Of a DNA stretch of 14,720 nt, positions 1 through 7,329 are shown piece by piece; position 1 is the stretch's first letter, and each line of letters starts with the position of its first letter. The stretch covers positions 1 through 14,720 of the forward strand of contig JBILFK010000027.1 in the NCBI GenBank assembly GCA_044351685.1, given 5' to 3'. The position numbers and the translations under genes are program-made. The notes below the pieces were generated by a model. It did not search any database and was not told the origin of the DNA. It saw only the letters and a program-made list of their open reading frames with translations. Source of the DNA: JALHRI01 sp044351685. Lineage in GTDB: Bacteria; Pseudomonadota; Alphaproteobacteria; Rickettsiales; UBA3002.

Positions 1-2
1 TT

Positions 3-1244
3 GCAGGGCTTAGCTCTGCGTGGTTAGCAGCCAAGGCTGGGCATCAGGTGGTGGTGTATGAGAAATCGGCCACTGCCGGTGGCCATGCACGTACGCTTAC
101 CGTTGCGCACGGTGAAAAGCACATAGCCGTTGATACCGGCTTTATTGTTTTCAACGATCGTAACTACCCCAATCTGCTCAGCTTGTTTGCGGCACTGAAA
201 GTGCCATATCACGCAAGCAATATGTCGTTTGCAGCAAGCGTGAATTACGGTGCGTTTGAATATTCCAGCAAATCGCTGCGTGGTATTTTCCCAACGCTTG
301 CAAGCCTTTTCCAGCTCAAACGCTACCTGATGCTGCGTGATTATTTTCGCTTTTCCAAACACGCCAAAGCGTTCTTGCAGCAGCCCGATAATCGCAGCCT
401 GGGTGCGCTTATTGCTGAAAGTGGCGTAGGCGATTATTTTACGCGTTATTTTATTATGCCAATGGGTGCCGCTATCTGGAGCTGCCCTGTTTCACAAATG
501 CTTGAATATCCGGCGCGCACCTTTGTGCAGTTTTTTAATAATCATGGCCTTCTTGATTGGAACGGCCAACCGCAATGGTTTACTGTTACCGGTGGCTCAA
601 AAGTGTATGTAGAAAAGCTGCTTGCCGACGCTTCGCTTGATGTGCGTTTGCAGTCTGAAATCAGCTCGGTAGTGCGAGAAGATGCAGGGGTGCGTATTGT
701 CACGCAAAATGGCGGCAAAGAAGAACATTTTGATCATGTGATTATTGCCGCGCACGCCGATGAAGCGCTGGCCATGCTGAAAGGCCCAACCGATCGCGAA
801 CGCGAGGTGCTTGGTGCCTTTCGTTTTCAGCAAAACACCGCCTATTTACACCGCGATGCGCGCTTGATGCCAAGCCACACCCCATGCTGGGCAAGTTGGG
901 TGTATCTTTCCGATAGCGTGGTTGATGCTTCGCCTAAACTTGCGATTTCATACTGGATGAATTTATTGCAATCGATCGATAATGCCTACCCGCTGTTTGT
1001 AACGCTGAATCCGTTTGTGAAGCCGAAGCCGGAATTGACCTTCAATACCCATCACTTCACGCATCCTATTTTCGATGAGGCGGCGATTCAGGCACAGGCG
1101 CGCATTTCGGAAATCAGCGGCACCGATCGTATTTCATATGTAGGGGCGTGGCAGCGTTATGGCTTCCACGAAGATGGCATATGGTCGGCGGTGCGAGCCA
1201 TCAAAGCACTCGGTATTGCGGTTCCCTGGTCAAATGATGTTTAG
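3..1244 (+). CDS. FAD/NAD(P)-binding amine-oxidase-like oxidoreductase, 5'-truncated by window edge
   Basis: The reading frame is open from the first bases of the window and ends at TAG 1242-1244. The in-frame residues before the first possible start (GTG at 48) are AGLSSAWLAAKAGHQVVVYEKS. They are the second half of an N-terminal FAD-binding Rossmann motif (G-x-G-x-x-G, then a strand ending in Glu), so the true start lies upstream and GTG 48 is not the start. The next residues, with the G-G-H triad, also fit the FAD-binding region. Downstream, the IMPMGAAIWSCP stretch (about nt 450-490) is typical of the COG2907 family of predicted NAD/FAD-binding proteins found beside cyclopropane-synthase genes. 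The substrate is not known from sequence; a role in oxidising or desaturating a membrane acyl chain is an inference from the neighbours. The stop overlaps the start of the DUF1365 gene by 8 bases, so the two are probably co-translated. Confidence 0.85.
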   Translation, partial: AGLSSAWLAAKAGHQVVVYEKSATAGGHARTLTVAHGEKHIAVDTGFIVFNDRNYPNLLSLFAALKVPYHASNMSFAASVNYGAFEYSSKSLRGIFPTLASLFQLKRYLMLRDYFRFSKHAKAFLQQPDNRSLGALIAESGVGDYFTRYFIMPMGAAIWSCPVSQMLEYPARTFVQFFNNHGLLDWNGQPQWFTVTGGSKVYVEKLLADASLDVRLQSEISSVVREDAGVRIVTQNGGKEEHFDHVIIAAHADEALAMLKGPTDREREVLGAFRFQQNTAYLHRDARLMPSHTPCWASWVYLSDSVVDASPKLAISYWMNLLQSIDNAYPLFVTLNPFVKPKPELTFNTHHFTHPIFDEAAIQAQARISEISGTDRISYVGAWQRYGFHEDGIWSAVRAIKALGIAVPWSNDV

Positions 1245-2022
1245 TTGGCATAGTACGCCACAGCTGATGCGCGCCAAGGTGTTTCACAAGCGCACCGAGC
1301 CTGTGGTGAATGCCTTTACCTACCATGTCTATTATTTCGTGTTGCCCATGCATCGGCTGGAAATGCTGGATAGCTGCGGTATTGCGCGTGACAAGTTTGG
1401 GCTTTGCGCATTTTATCAAAAAGATCATGGCGCGCGCGATGGCAGCGATAGTGCGGTGTGGGCGCGCGAAGTGTTACGCAAATTTAAATTGGAAGCGCCG
1501 GAAGATAGTCTAGTGTTAATTACCATGCCACGGATTCTGGGGCATGTGTTTAACCCGGTGAGCTTCTGGTTTTCAGTAACGCCGCAAGGAGAATGTAAGC
1601 GCGTGATTGCTGAAGTAAATAACACGTTTGGGGAAACCCATAGCTATGTGCTTGCCCACAGCGATGGGCGCGCGATTCACGCGGATGATGTATTTGTTTC
1701 CGATAAAAACTTTCATGTATCGCCTTTTCTTCCCGTCGAAGGCGGTTATGAATTTCGCTTTGTGCTGAAAGAAAACAGTATCGGGATTACTATTGATTTT
1801 ATTAACGCCGAAGGCCGTAAACAGCTGCTTACCACACTTAGCGGCTCGCTCACTGAACTAACACGCAGTGCCAAATGGAAAGCATTTTTTGCGTTGCCAC
1901 TGGTAACATTAAAAGTGATTGCACTTATCCATCTGCAGGCGTTTAAACTAATGGGTAAACGTGTGCGCTATTTGCGCAAGCCTGCCCCACCTACACATGA
2001 GGTTACACCATGGCGTTCTTAG
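1237..2022 (+). CDS. DUF1365 family protein
   Basis: This 261-residue protein belongs to the DUF1365 family, which occurs almost always beside a cyclopropane-synthase-like methyltransferase and an FAD oxidoreductase. The N-terminus (PQLMRAKVFHKRTEPVVNAF, then a Tyr-rich strand) matches the usual family start, so I place the start at ATG 1237 or the adjacent ATG 1234. A longer frame opens at 1159 but lies inside the upstream gene. The family signature ILGHVFNPVSFWF is present (FNPVSFWF at about residues 105-112), as is a mid-protein NNTFGETHSY segment. Biochemical function is not established; a part in modifying unsaturated membrane fatty acids is inferred from gene context. The start overlaps the previous gene, and the stop overlaps the next start by 13 bases. 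Confidence 0.88.
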   Translation: MFSWHSTPQLMRAKVFHKRTEPVVNAFTYHVYYFVLPMHRLEMLDSCGIARDKFGLCAFYQKDHGARDGSDSAVWAREVLRKFKLEAPEDSLVLITMPRILGHVFNPVSFWFSVTPQGECKRVIAEVNNTFGETHSYVLAHSDGRAIHADDVFVSDKNFHVSPFLPVEGGYEFRFVLKENSIGITIDFINAEGRKQLLTTLSGSLTELTRSAKWKAFFALPLVTLKVIALIHLQAFKLMGKRVRYLRKPAPPTHEVTPWRS

Positions 2023-3209
2023 CCACCTATACCCGCGCCAAAGATGCAGCCTACGAAAAGATTTTTGAGCAAGTGTTCAAGAAAGCCCCGTACGGCACGC
2101 TGAACTTTACTTGCCCCAATGGGCACCTTTACCGCTTTGCTGGCGAGCATGCCGGGCCAGAAGTGGATATGCAGATTGCCGACTGGAATGTGATTCGCCA
2201 ATCGCTGTTGCGTGGCGATATTGGCTTCGGTGAGGCCTATGTCGATGCCCGCTGGACCACCAGCGATTTGCCCAAATTGATGACCTATATGGTGCTGAAC
2301 ATGGAGCCGCTGGGCAAAGTAATTCATGCGCATTGGATGATGCAGCGTATTTTTCAGGTAGTGAACTGGTTTCGTCGAAATACTCGTGAAAATAGCCGTG
2401 AAAATATTCGTGCACATTACGATGTGGGGAATGCGTTTTATCGCCTGTGGCTCGATGAGACCATGACCTATTCCTCTGCCTTGTTCGATGGCGATCATCA
2501 GCAAAACTTAAGCGATGCACAGCGCGCAAAATATCAACGTATTTTAAGCCATATGCCACATGCGGGCGATATATTGGAAATTGGCTGCGGCTGGGGTGGC
2601 TTTGCCGAAGAGGCGGCCAAAAGCCAGCACCGCATCACCGGCATTACACTCTCGCAAGAACAGCTTCGCTTCGCGACCGAACGCATGCAGCGCCAGGGTC
2701 TTGAAACCAAGGTAGATTTACGTCTACAGGATTACCGCGATGTGAAGGGAACTTTCGATTTTATTGTATCTATCGAAATGTTTGAAGCGGTAGGCGAACA
2801 ATATTGGCCCGTCTATTTCCGCACGATTCGTGAACGGTTAACGCAGGGTGGCAAAGCGCTGATTCAAACCATCACCATTGATGACCAATTCTTTGCTGGC
2901 TACCGTGCGCGTAGTGATTTTATTCGGCATTATACATTCCCTGGTGGGTTATTGCCATCAATGGGCAGGCTGAAAGAAGAAATCGAGGCCGCCGGCCTCA
3001 AAATACGCGAGGTATTTGCCTTTGGGCAAGATTATGCGCGCACGTGTCAGCTATGGCAGGATGCGATTGATGCCAAAGTTTCAGAAATCAAGGCGCTGGG
3101 CTACAGCGAAGAATTTATGCGCAGTTGGCGCTTCTATTTAAGTTGCTGCATTGGCGCATTCACTGCTGGTCGTACCGATGTGGTGCAGCTGGAATTGGTG
3201 CATGCGTAA
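2010..3209 (+). CDS. Cyclopropane-fatty-acyl-phospholipid synthase family SAM-dependent methyltransferase
   Basis: A 399-residue enzyme of the cyclopropane fatty acid synthase (COG2230) family, which transfers a methyl or methylene group from S-adenosylmethionine to the double bond of membrane phospholipid acyl chains. The N-terminal third is the family's lipid-binding domain. The catalytic part begins with HYDVGNAFYRLWLD (from residue 136), followed by the SAM-binding loop LEIGCGWGG (189-197), LQDYRD and SIEMFEAVG (about 254-262, with E259), and QDYARTCQLW with Y342. By eye against E. coli Cfa, the bicarbonate ligand Cys139 corresponds to Ser156 (MTYSSALF) and His266 to Gln286 (ALIQTIT); the Glu and Tyr ligands are kept. 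The enzyme may therefore make a methylated chain rather than a cyclopropane, so I give no gene symbol. ATG 2010 lies inside the end of the DUF1365 gene. The DUF3833 gene follows after 22 bases. Confidence 0.9.
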   Translation: MAFLATYTRAKDAAYEKIFEQVFKKAPYGTLNFTCPNGHLYRFAGEHAGPEVDMQIADWNVIRQSLLRGDIGFGEAYVDARWTTSDLPKLMTYMVLNMEPLGKVIHAHWMMQRIFQVVNWFRRNTRENSRENIRAHYDVGNAFYRLWLDETMTYSSALFDGDHQQNLSDAQRAKYQRILSHMPHAGDILEIGCGWGGFAEEAAKSQHRITGITLSQEQLRFATERMQRQGLETKVDLRLQDYRDVKGTFDFIVSIEMFEAVGEQYWPVYFRTIRERLTQGGKALIQTITIDDQFFAGYRARSDFIRHYTFPGGLLPSMGRLKEEIEAAGLKIREVFAFGQDYARTCQLWQDAIDAKVSEIKALGYSEEFMRSWRFYLSCCIGAFTAGRTDVVQLELVHA

Positions 3210-3231
3210 CTTTTTACGTTAGGAGATTTTT

Positions 3232-3783
3232 ATGGGCGTGCTTTCCGTGATTGCACTTGTGGCATCGGGCATTGGGCTTGGCGTTGTGTTAAGCATGACA
3301 GGGTGCGCATCGCCCAGCATTACCGCATACCGCGACAATAAACCCACGGTCGATATACGCGAATATTTTAACGGGAATCTGGTAGCATTTGGCACGGTGC
3401 AGGATTTTTCTGGGAAAGTCGTTAGCCGGTTCACCGCTACCATCACCGGTAAATTTGATAAAACTTCGGGTACGCTCGATGAGAATTTTACCTTCGATGA
3501 CGGTACGACCGAACGCCGCCTATGGAGCTTTAAAATTGCTTTAGATGGCAGCTTCGTTGGCACCGCACATGATGTGATCGGTGAAGCCAAAGGCAAGCAA
3601 AAAGGCAATGCCATTTTTATGGAATATGTGTTGAAGCGCACCATCGATGGCAGCGAAATGACATTCACGATGGATGACAGGCTCTACCAAATTGATGATA
3701 CTTACCTTATGAACCAGACAAAAATGAAAAAGTTTGGTATCACCGTGGCCGAATTAAACATCGGCTTTCATAAGGTCAAATAA
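3232..3783 (+). CDS. DUF3833 family lipoprotein
   Basis: A 183-residue predicted lipoprotein. Residues 1-24 form a hydrophobic signal peptide ending in the lipobox MTGC, with the lipidated Cys at 25. The next residue is Ala, which in enterobacterial sorting rules would favour the outer membrane. The mature part fits DUF3833: DIREYFNG near its start, then VAFGTVQDFSGKVV, an FTFDDGTTERRLW strand pair, GTAHDVIGEAKG and a final DDRLYQIDDTYLMN...MKKFG segment. The predominantly beta pattern suggests a lipocalin-like barrel, which is an inference. ATG 3232 is preceded by a good ribosome site (AGGAG at about 3221-3225). DUF3833 genes are usually found with cyclopropane-synthase, DUF1365 and FAD-oxidoreductase genes, as here. 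The SDR gene begins two bases after its stop. Confidence 0.85.
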   Translation: MGVLSVIALVASGIGLGVVLSMTGCASPSITAYRDNKPTVDIREYFNGNLVAFGTVQDFSGKVVSRFTATITGKFDKTSGTLDENFTFDDGTTERRLWSFKIALDGSFVGTAHDVIGEAKGKQKGNAIFMEYVLKRTIDGSEMTFTMDDRLYQIDDTYLMNQTKMKKFGITVAELNIGFHKVK

Positions 3784-3785
3784 CC

Positions 3786-4535
3786 ATGCAATTGCAGGGT
3801 GCAACCTTTTGGTTGATTGGAGCGAGTGAGGGTATTGGCCGTGCCCTTGCATTAGAATTAGGCGCACGCGGCGCGCGTCTTGCCGTCACTGCGCGTAACC
3901 ATGAACGCATTACCTCACTGATAACAGAACTGCAGGGCGAAAACCATATTGCGCTTGCCGCCGATGTCACCGATGCCGCATCGCTTGCGCAGGCATACCA
4001 AAAAGTGCGTGCACATTATGGCGCCTGCGATGCAGTGATTTTTAATGCAGGCGTGTATACACCAATGACGGTGGGGCAGTGGAATCTGGCGCAGGCGCAA
4101 AGCACCATGAACATTAATTTCAATGGGGCACTGCATATGCTGGATGCTGTGTTGCCCGATTTTCTGGCTAAGCAAGCCGGAAGGCTGGTATTGGTTTCAA
4201 GCGTGGCGGCGTATCGCGGATTACCCAAATCACTCGCCTATGGAGCAAGCAAAGCGGCACTTACAAACCTTGCCGAATCACTGCGCATTGAATTGGAAGG
4301 TAAAGGGATAACAGTGCAGTTGGTAAGCCCTGGTTTTGTAAAAACACGCCTTACCGCACAAAACGATTTCCCGATGCCGTTTGCCATTTCTGCTGAAGAT
4401 GCTGCGAAGCGTATCGCGAATGGTATCGCCAATGATAACTACGAAATTCACTTCCCCAAGCGCTTCAGTCTATTTATGAAATTGCTGAGAGTGCTGCCAA
4501 ACCGAATCTTTTTTACACTTGCGAGGGCGTTATGA
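3786..4535 (+). CDS. Short-chain dehydrogenase/reductase (SDR family)
   Basis: A 249-residue classical SDR oxidoreductase using NAD(P)H. The cofactor loop is GASEGIG (residues 12-18), followed by the acidic DV pair of the adenine pocket (AADVTD) and NAG at 87-89. The catalytic triad is Ser139, Tyr152 and Lys156 (Y-G-A-S-K), with the usual spacing of 13 between Ser and Tyr. SPGFVKTRLT follows, as in many SDRs. The C-terminal RFSLFMKLLRVLPNRIFFTL is hydrophobic and basic, as in membrane-associated SDRs that act on lipids. The substrate cannot be read from sequence; placement in the lipid-modification operon suggests a fatty-acyl or hydroxy/keto-lipid substrate. It starts two bases after the DUF3833 stop and ends in an ATGA overlap with the next gene. 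Confidence 0.9.
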   Translation: MQLQGATFWLIGASEGIGRALALELGARGARLAVTARNHERITSLITELQGENHIALAADVTDAASLAQAYQKVRAHYGACDAVIFNAGVYTPMTVGQWNLAQAQSTMNINFNGALHMLDAVLPDFLAKQAGRLVLVSSVAAYRGLPKSLAYGASKAALTNLAESLRIELEGKGITVQLVSPGFVKTRLTAQNDFPMPFAISAEDAAKRIANGIANDNYEIHFPKRFSLFMKLLRVLPNRIFFTLARAL

Positions 4536-5026
4536 AAAAAATCATGGCACTGCTTTTATTGCTCCCATGCATCGCGCATGCCGAGAGCTGGGAACTGGTT
4601 GGCAAAGGCGAAATGCATAAACTGTTCTGGCACGTATATGATTCTGCACTTTACAGCAAAGATGGCACCTATAACCCCAATAAGCCATATGCCCTCGAGA
4701 ATACCTATCGCATGGATTTTACCGATACCGAACTTGCCGACCGCACCATTGAAGAAATGCGTAGTGCAAATTACATTAGTGATGCGCAGGCAAAACTCTG
4801 GCGGCATTTATTGGTAGAACTATGGCCGAATGTAAAAGAGGGCGATGTGATTCGTGCGAAGGCAATACCCAAAACATCGGTGCAGTTTTTTCTGAATGGT
4901 AAGAAGTTAGGCGTGATTGCCGATGCGCAATTCGTACAGCCATTTATGGATATTTGGCTTGGCGAAAAGAGCAGTGAGCCCGAACTTAGAAATGCGCTGA
5001 TTGGCAAAAAAAAGCTAGATTATTAG
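4532..5026 (+). CDS. Exported chalcone-isomerase-like domain protein
   Basis: A 164-residue periplasmic protein. Residues 1-17 are a typical Sec signal peptide (MKK, a Leu run, then AHA) with probable cleavage before Glu18. There is no lipobox. The mature part (SWELVGKGEMHKLFWHVYDSALYS...) and the later GDVIRAKAIPKTSVQFFLNGK segment match the chalcone-isomerase-like fold proteins of proteobacteria. These are thought to bind fatty acids or lipids and are not flavonoid enzymes. A role in handling modified lipid on the periplasmic side is an inference from context. Its start codon overlaps the SDR stop (ATGA at 4532-4535), so translation is coupled. It is the last gene of the operon; no clear stem-loop terminator follows directly. 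Confidence 0.82.
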   Translation: MKKIMALLLLLPCIAHAESWELVGKGEMHKLFWHVYDSALYSKDGTYNPNKPYALENTYRMDFTDTELADRTIEEMRSANYISDAQAKLWRHLLVELWPNVKEGDVIRAKAIPKTSVQFFLNGKKLGVIADAQFVQPFMDIWLGEKSSEPELRNALIGKKKLDY

Positions 5027-5073
5027 CCAAAAACAACCATTTCGCACCTGCAAAAAAACCCGCGTCTAGCAGC

Positions 5074-5103
5074 TTGACAAATGGGGGTTTACTTGCCTAT
5101 ATT
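5074..5103 (+). promoter_or_regulatory. Probable sigma70-type promoter of the phasin gene
   Basis: The 159-base gap before the phasin gene contains a perfect -35 box TTGACA (5074-5079) and a -10 box TATATT (5098-5103), separated by 18 bases. Transcription would begin near 5110, leaving a leader of about 75 bases. A ribosome site GGGAGA lies just before ATG 5186. Confidence 0.7.
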
Positions 5104-5185
5104 CGCTGCATTGCATAAAACATAAGTAGTGTTGAATAATCTGCGCTGCTTCATCATGGCCTACTAAACATATTGGGAGATAATT

Positions 5186-5932
5186 ATGGCTACGAAAAAG
5201 AAACCTGCTGCAAAACGCCCAGCTACTTCGGCGGCTGCTGCTGCAAAACGTCCGGCAACGGCAAGTGCACAAACATGGGCACAGCCAAGCGCAAAATTAT
5301 ATCAACTTCCATTCGCGCAAGGCGACATGGGTGAAGCAGTACAACGCGCCAGCGAAACGATTCGCAGCACTGCTGAGCAAGTAATGAAAGCAGGCAGCGA
5401 TGCCATGCAACAATTCTTTGGCCAGAATGGTTCGCAGTTTCCACAATTCCAACAGTTCCCACAATTTCAGCAATTCCAGTTTCCTCAATTCCCTGGCATC
5501 GATGCCAAGGCAGGTGAGAAAGCGTTTGCTTTTGGCCGCGATGCTTCTGAGCAGCTTACCAAATCGGCTGGCAGCGCAACCCGCGTAGTGAACGAAGCAG
5601 TCGATATCTCGCGTGAGAACGCTGAAGCGATTGTTGAAGTGGGTAACATTGCCGTGAATGTTTCGAAACAAGTGAGTGCAGAAATCATTGGCTTCGTGAA
5701 TAAATCATTCGCGCAGAATGTGGAGCTTTCAAAGCAAGCATTCAACTGCCGTACGCTGAACGATATGTTCGATCTGCAAAGCAAAATCGTGAAGTCGAAT
5801 CTTGATTCGTTCTTCAACGAATCGCTGAAAATTTCGGAACTCGCATTCCAGTGCGCTTCGGATATCTCCGAGCCACTGAACGAGCGTCTCTCTGAATCGG
5901 CTGAGCGCTTGACCAAAGTGGCTGCTGCCTAG
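5186..5932 (+). CDS. Phasin family protein
   Basis: A 248-residue phasin-type protein. Phasins are amphipathic proteins that coat polyhydroxyalkanoate granules or membranes. Residues 1-30 form a Lys/Ala/Pro-rich basic tail with two similar units (AAKRPATSA and AAKRPATAS), like a histone H1 or DNA/polyanion-binding tail. Residues 84-103 are made only of Phe, Gln and Pro, with FPQFQQ repeated twice. From about 107 to the end lies the phasin helical domain (AFAFGRDASEQLTKSAGSAT..., NVSKQVSAEIIGFVNKSFAQNVELSKQAF, DMFDLQSKIVKSNLDSFF). No PHA synthase or depolymerase gene is in the window, so granule association cannot be confirmed here. It has its own promoter and terminator and is monocistronic. 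The start at ATG 5186 is supported by GGGAGA at 5174-5179. Confidence 0.88.
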   Translation: MATKKKPAAKRPATSAAAAAKRPATASAQTWAQPSAKLYQLPFAQGDMGEAVQRASETIRSTAEQVMKAGSDAMQQFFGQNGSQFPQFQQFPQFQQFQFPQFPGIDAKAGEKAFAFGRDASEQLTKSAGSATRVVNEAVDISRENAEAIVEVGNIAVNVSKQVSAEIIGFVNKSFAQNVELSKQAFNCRTLNDMFDLQSKIVKSNLDSFFNESLKISELAFQCASDISEPLNERLSESAERLTKVAAA

Positions 5933-5952
5933 TTCGGCAGAACAGCAAAATG

Positions 5953-5982
5953 AAAAGCCCGCCTAATTGGCGGGCTTTTTTT
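5953..5982. terminator. Bidirectional Rho-independent terminator between phasin and hemA
   Basis: A perfect 11-bp stem (AAAAGCCCGCC / GGCGGGCTTTT) with a 5-base loop TAATT is followed by a run of T on the + strand. The leading A run gives a T-rich tail on the - strand too. It sits between the convergent phasin and hemA stops and probably serves both. Confidence 0.92.
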
Positions 5983-5999
5983 ATACTTAAATTTTTTTA

Positions 6000-7268
6000 T
6001 TACGCGGATAAACGCAACGTTTCCGTAGTGAAGGCAATGCCAAGTGTTTGGTACACATGCACCAGTGCATCACGCAGTTTCAGCATCATGGCATCGCTGT
6101 GCAGCGGGGTAGGGGTGAAGCGTAACCGCTCGGTGCCTTTGCGCACGGTGGGGTAATTAATGGGCTGCACATAAATTTGGAATTCTTCTATCAACATATC
6201 CGATGCCTGTTTGCACAACGTGGCATCGCCCACCATCACGGGCACAATATGCGTGGGGGTATCGAGTATCGGAATACCGGCATCGCGCAGCAACATTTTT
6301 AACTGCGCAGCTTTCTGTTGATGCGCTTTACGTTCGGTATCGGATTGCATGAGGTAGCGCACGCTGGCATTGGCACCCGCCGCAATGGCAGGAGGAATAG
6401 AGGTAGTAAAAATAAAGCCAGGAGCAAACGATCGCACCGCATCAATAATGTTGGCGCGTGCCGTGATGTAGCCACCAATGACGCCGTAAGCTTTAGCAAG
6501 CGTACCCTGAATAATATCGACTTCATCCATTAGCCCTTCGCGTTCGGCAATGCCTGCGCCGCGTGCGCCATACATGCCTACGGCATGCACTTCATCGAGA
6601 TAAGTAAGGGCATGATAATGCCGTGCTAATGCGCATATTTCGCGAATGGGGCCGATATCGCCATCCATTGAATAAACAGATTCAAAGGCAATTACTTTCG
6701 GGCGCTTGATATCGGTTGCGGCAAGTAATTTGGCGAGGTGATCGACATCGTTATGGCGGAACACTTTTTTCTCGGCACCGGAATGGCGAATGCCGTGGAT
6801 CATCGAGGCGTGGTTTTGTGCATCGGAAAAAATAATGCAATCTTCAAGCAGGCCACCCAGCGCGGCAAGTGCTGCTTCGTTCGCAACATAGCCCGAGGTA
6901 AATACCAGCGCTGATTCTTTGCCGTGTAGTTCGGCAAGCGTGGATTCCAGTTCCACGATTTTGTGGTGCGTGCCAGAAATGTTGCGTGTGCCGCCCGCAC
7001 CCGCACCCAGTGTATCGATGGTTTCCTTCATGGCATTGCACACGGTGGCGTGCTGCCCCATACCAAGGTAATCGTTCGCGCACCAAACCACCACATCTTC
7101 GCCGGTGCGGTGTGAATAGGCTACAGGGAATTGGCCAACTTTACGTTCTAAATCCGTAAAGACGCGGTAGCGACCCTCGGATTTTACTTGCGCAATGGCG
7201 CTATCAAAAATGGCATCGTAATGCATGGCTGTGACGTATGTTGATTTTATTTTCGGCGAGTATTTCAT
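6000..7268 (-). CDS. hemA: 5-aminolevulinate synthase
   Basis: This PLP-dependent enzyme joins glycine and succinyl-CoA to give 5-aminolevulinate, the first step of the C4 heme pathway typical of alphaproteobacteria. The frame from ATG 7268 gives 422 residues. Visible motifs are WCANDYLGMG, GAGAGGTRNISGTHH, SDAQNHASMIHGIRHSG, the PLP-ring Asp in D225-E-V-H228, and the PLP Schiff-base Lys259 in GTLAKAYG. The start is uncertain. Family members usually begin like MHYDAIFDSAI, which is Met15 here (7226), giving 408 residues. However, the better ribosome site (GAGAGG, - strand, over 7280-7285) precedes 7268. It lies 61 bases or more downstream of ctaA on the same strand, so the two are probably co-transcribed, linking heme supply to heme A formation. 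Confidence 0.96.
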   Translation of the reverse strand: MKYSPKIKSTYVTAMHYDAIFDSAIAQVKSEGRYRVFTDLERKVGQFPVAYSHRTGEDVVVWCANDYLGMGQHATVCNAMKETIDTLGAGAGGTRNISGTHHKIVELESTLAELHGKESALVFTSGYVANEAALAALGGLLEDCIIFSDAQNHASMIHGIRHSGAEKKVFRHNDVDHLAKLLAATDIKRPKVIAFESVYSMDGDIGPIREICALARHYHALTYLDEVHAVGMYGARGAGIAEREGLMDEVDIIQGTLAKAYGVIGGYITARANIIDAVRSFAPGFIFTTSIPPAIAAGANASVRYLMQSDTERKAHQQKAAQLKMLLRDAGIPILDTPTHIVPVMVGDATLCKQASDMLIEEFQIYVQPINYPTVRKGTERLRFTPTPLHSDAMMLKLRDALVHVYQTLGIAFTTETLRLSA

Positions 7269-7296
7269 GAAACGTGCGGCCTCTCAAGCAAAATAG

Positions 7297-7314
7297 ATGC
7301 GGGAGTGCACGCAT
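7297..7314. repeat. Short inverted repeat in the ctaA-hemA spacer
   Basis: ATGCG (7297-7301) and CGCAT (7310-7314) form a 5-bp inverted repeat with an 8-base loop in the spacer between ctaA and hemA. There is no T run, so it is not a convincing terminator. It may be a minor mRNA hairpin. Confidence 0.25.
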
Positions 7315-7329
7315 AGTATTCTTCGAATA

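Noticed and set aside
1159..1236. Upstream start for the DUF1365 gene at 1159
   Set aside because: The stretch lies inside the FAD oxidoreductase gene and does not look like the family N-terminus; ATG 1234 or 1237 fits.
2019..2559. Long - strand frames (161 and 150 aa) opposite the methyltransferase gene
   Set aside because: They are shadows of a clearly coding + strand gene, with no recognisable domains and no ribosome sites.
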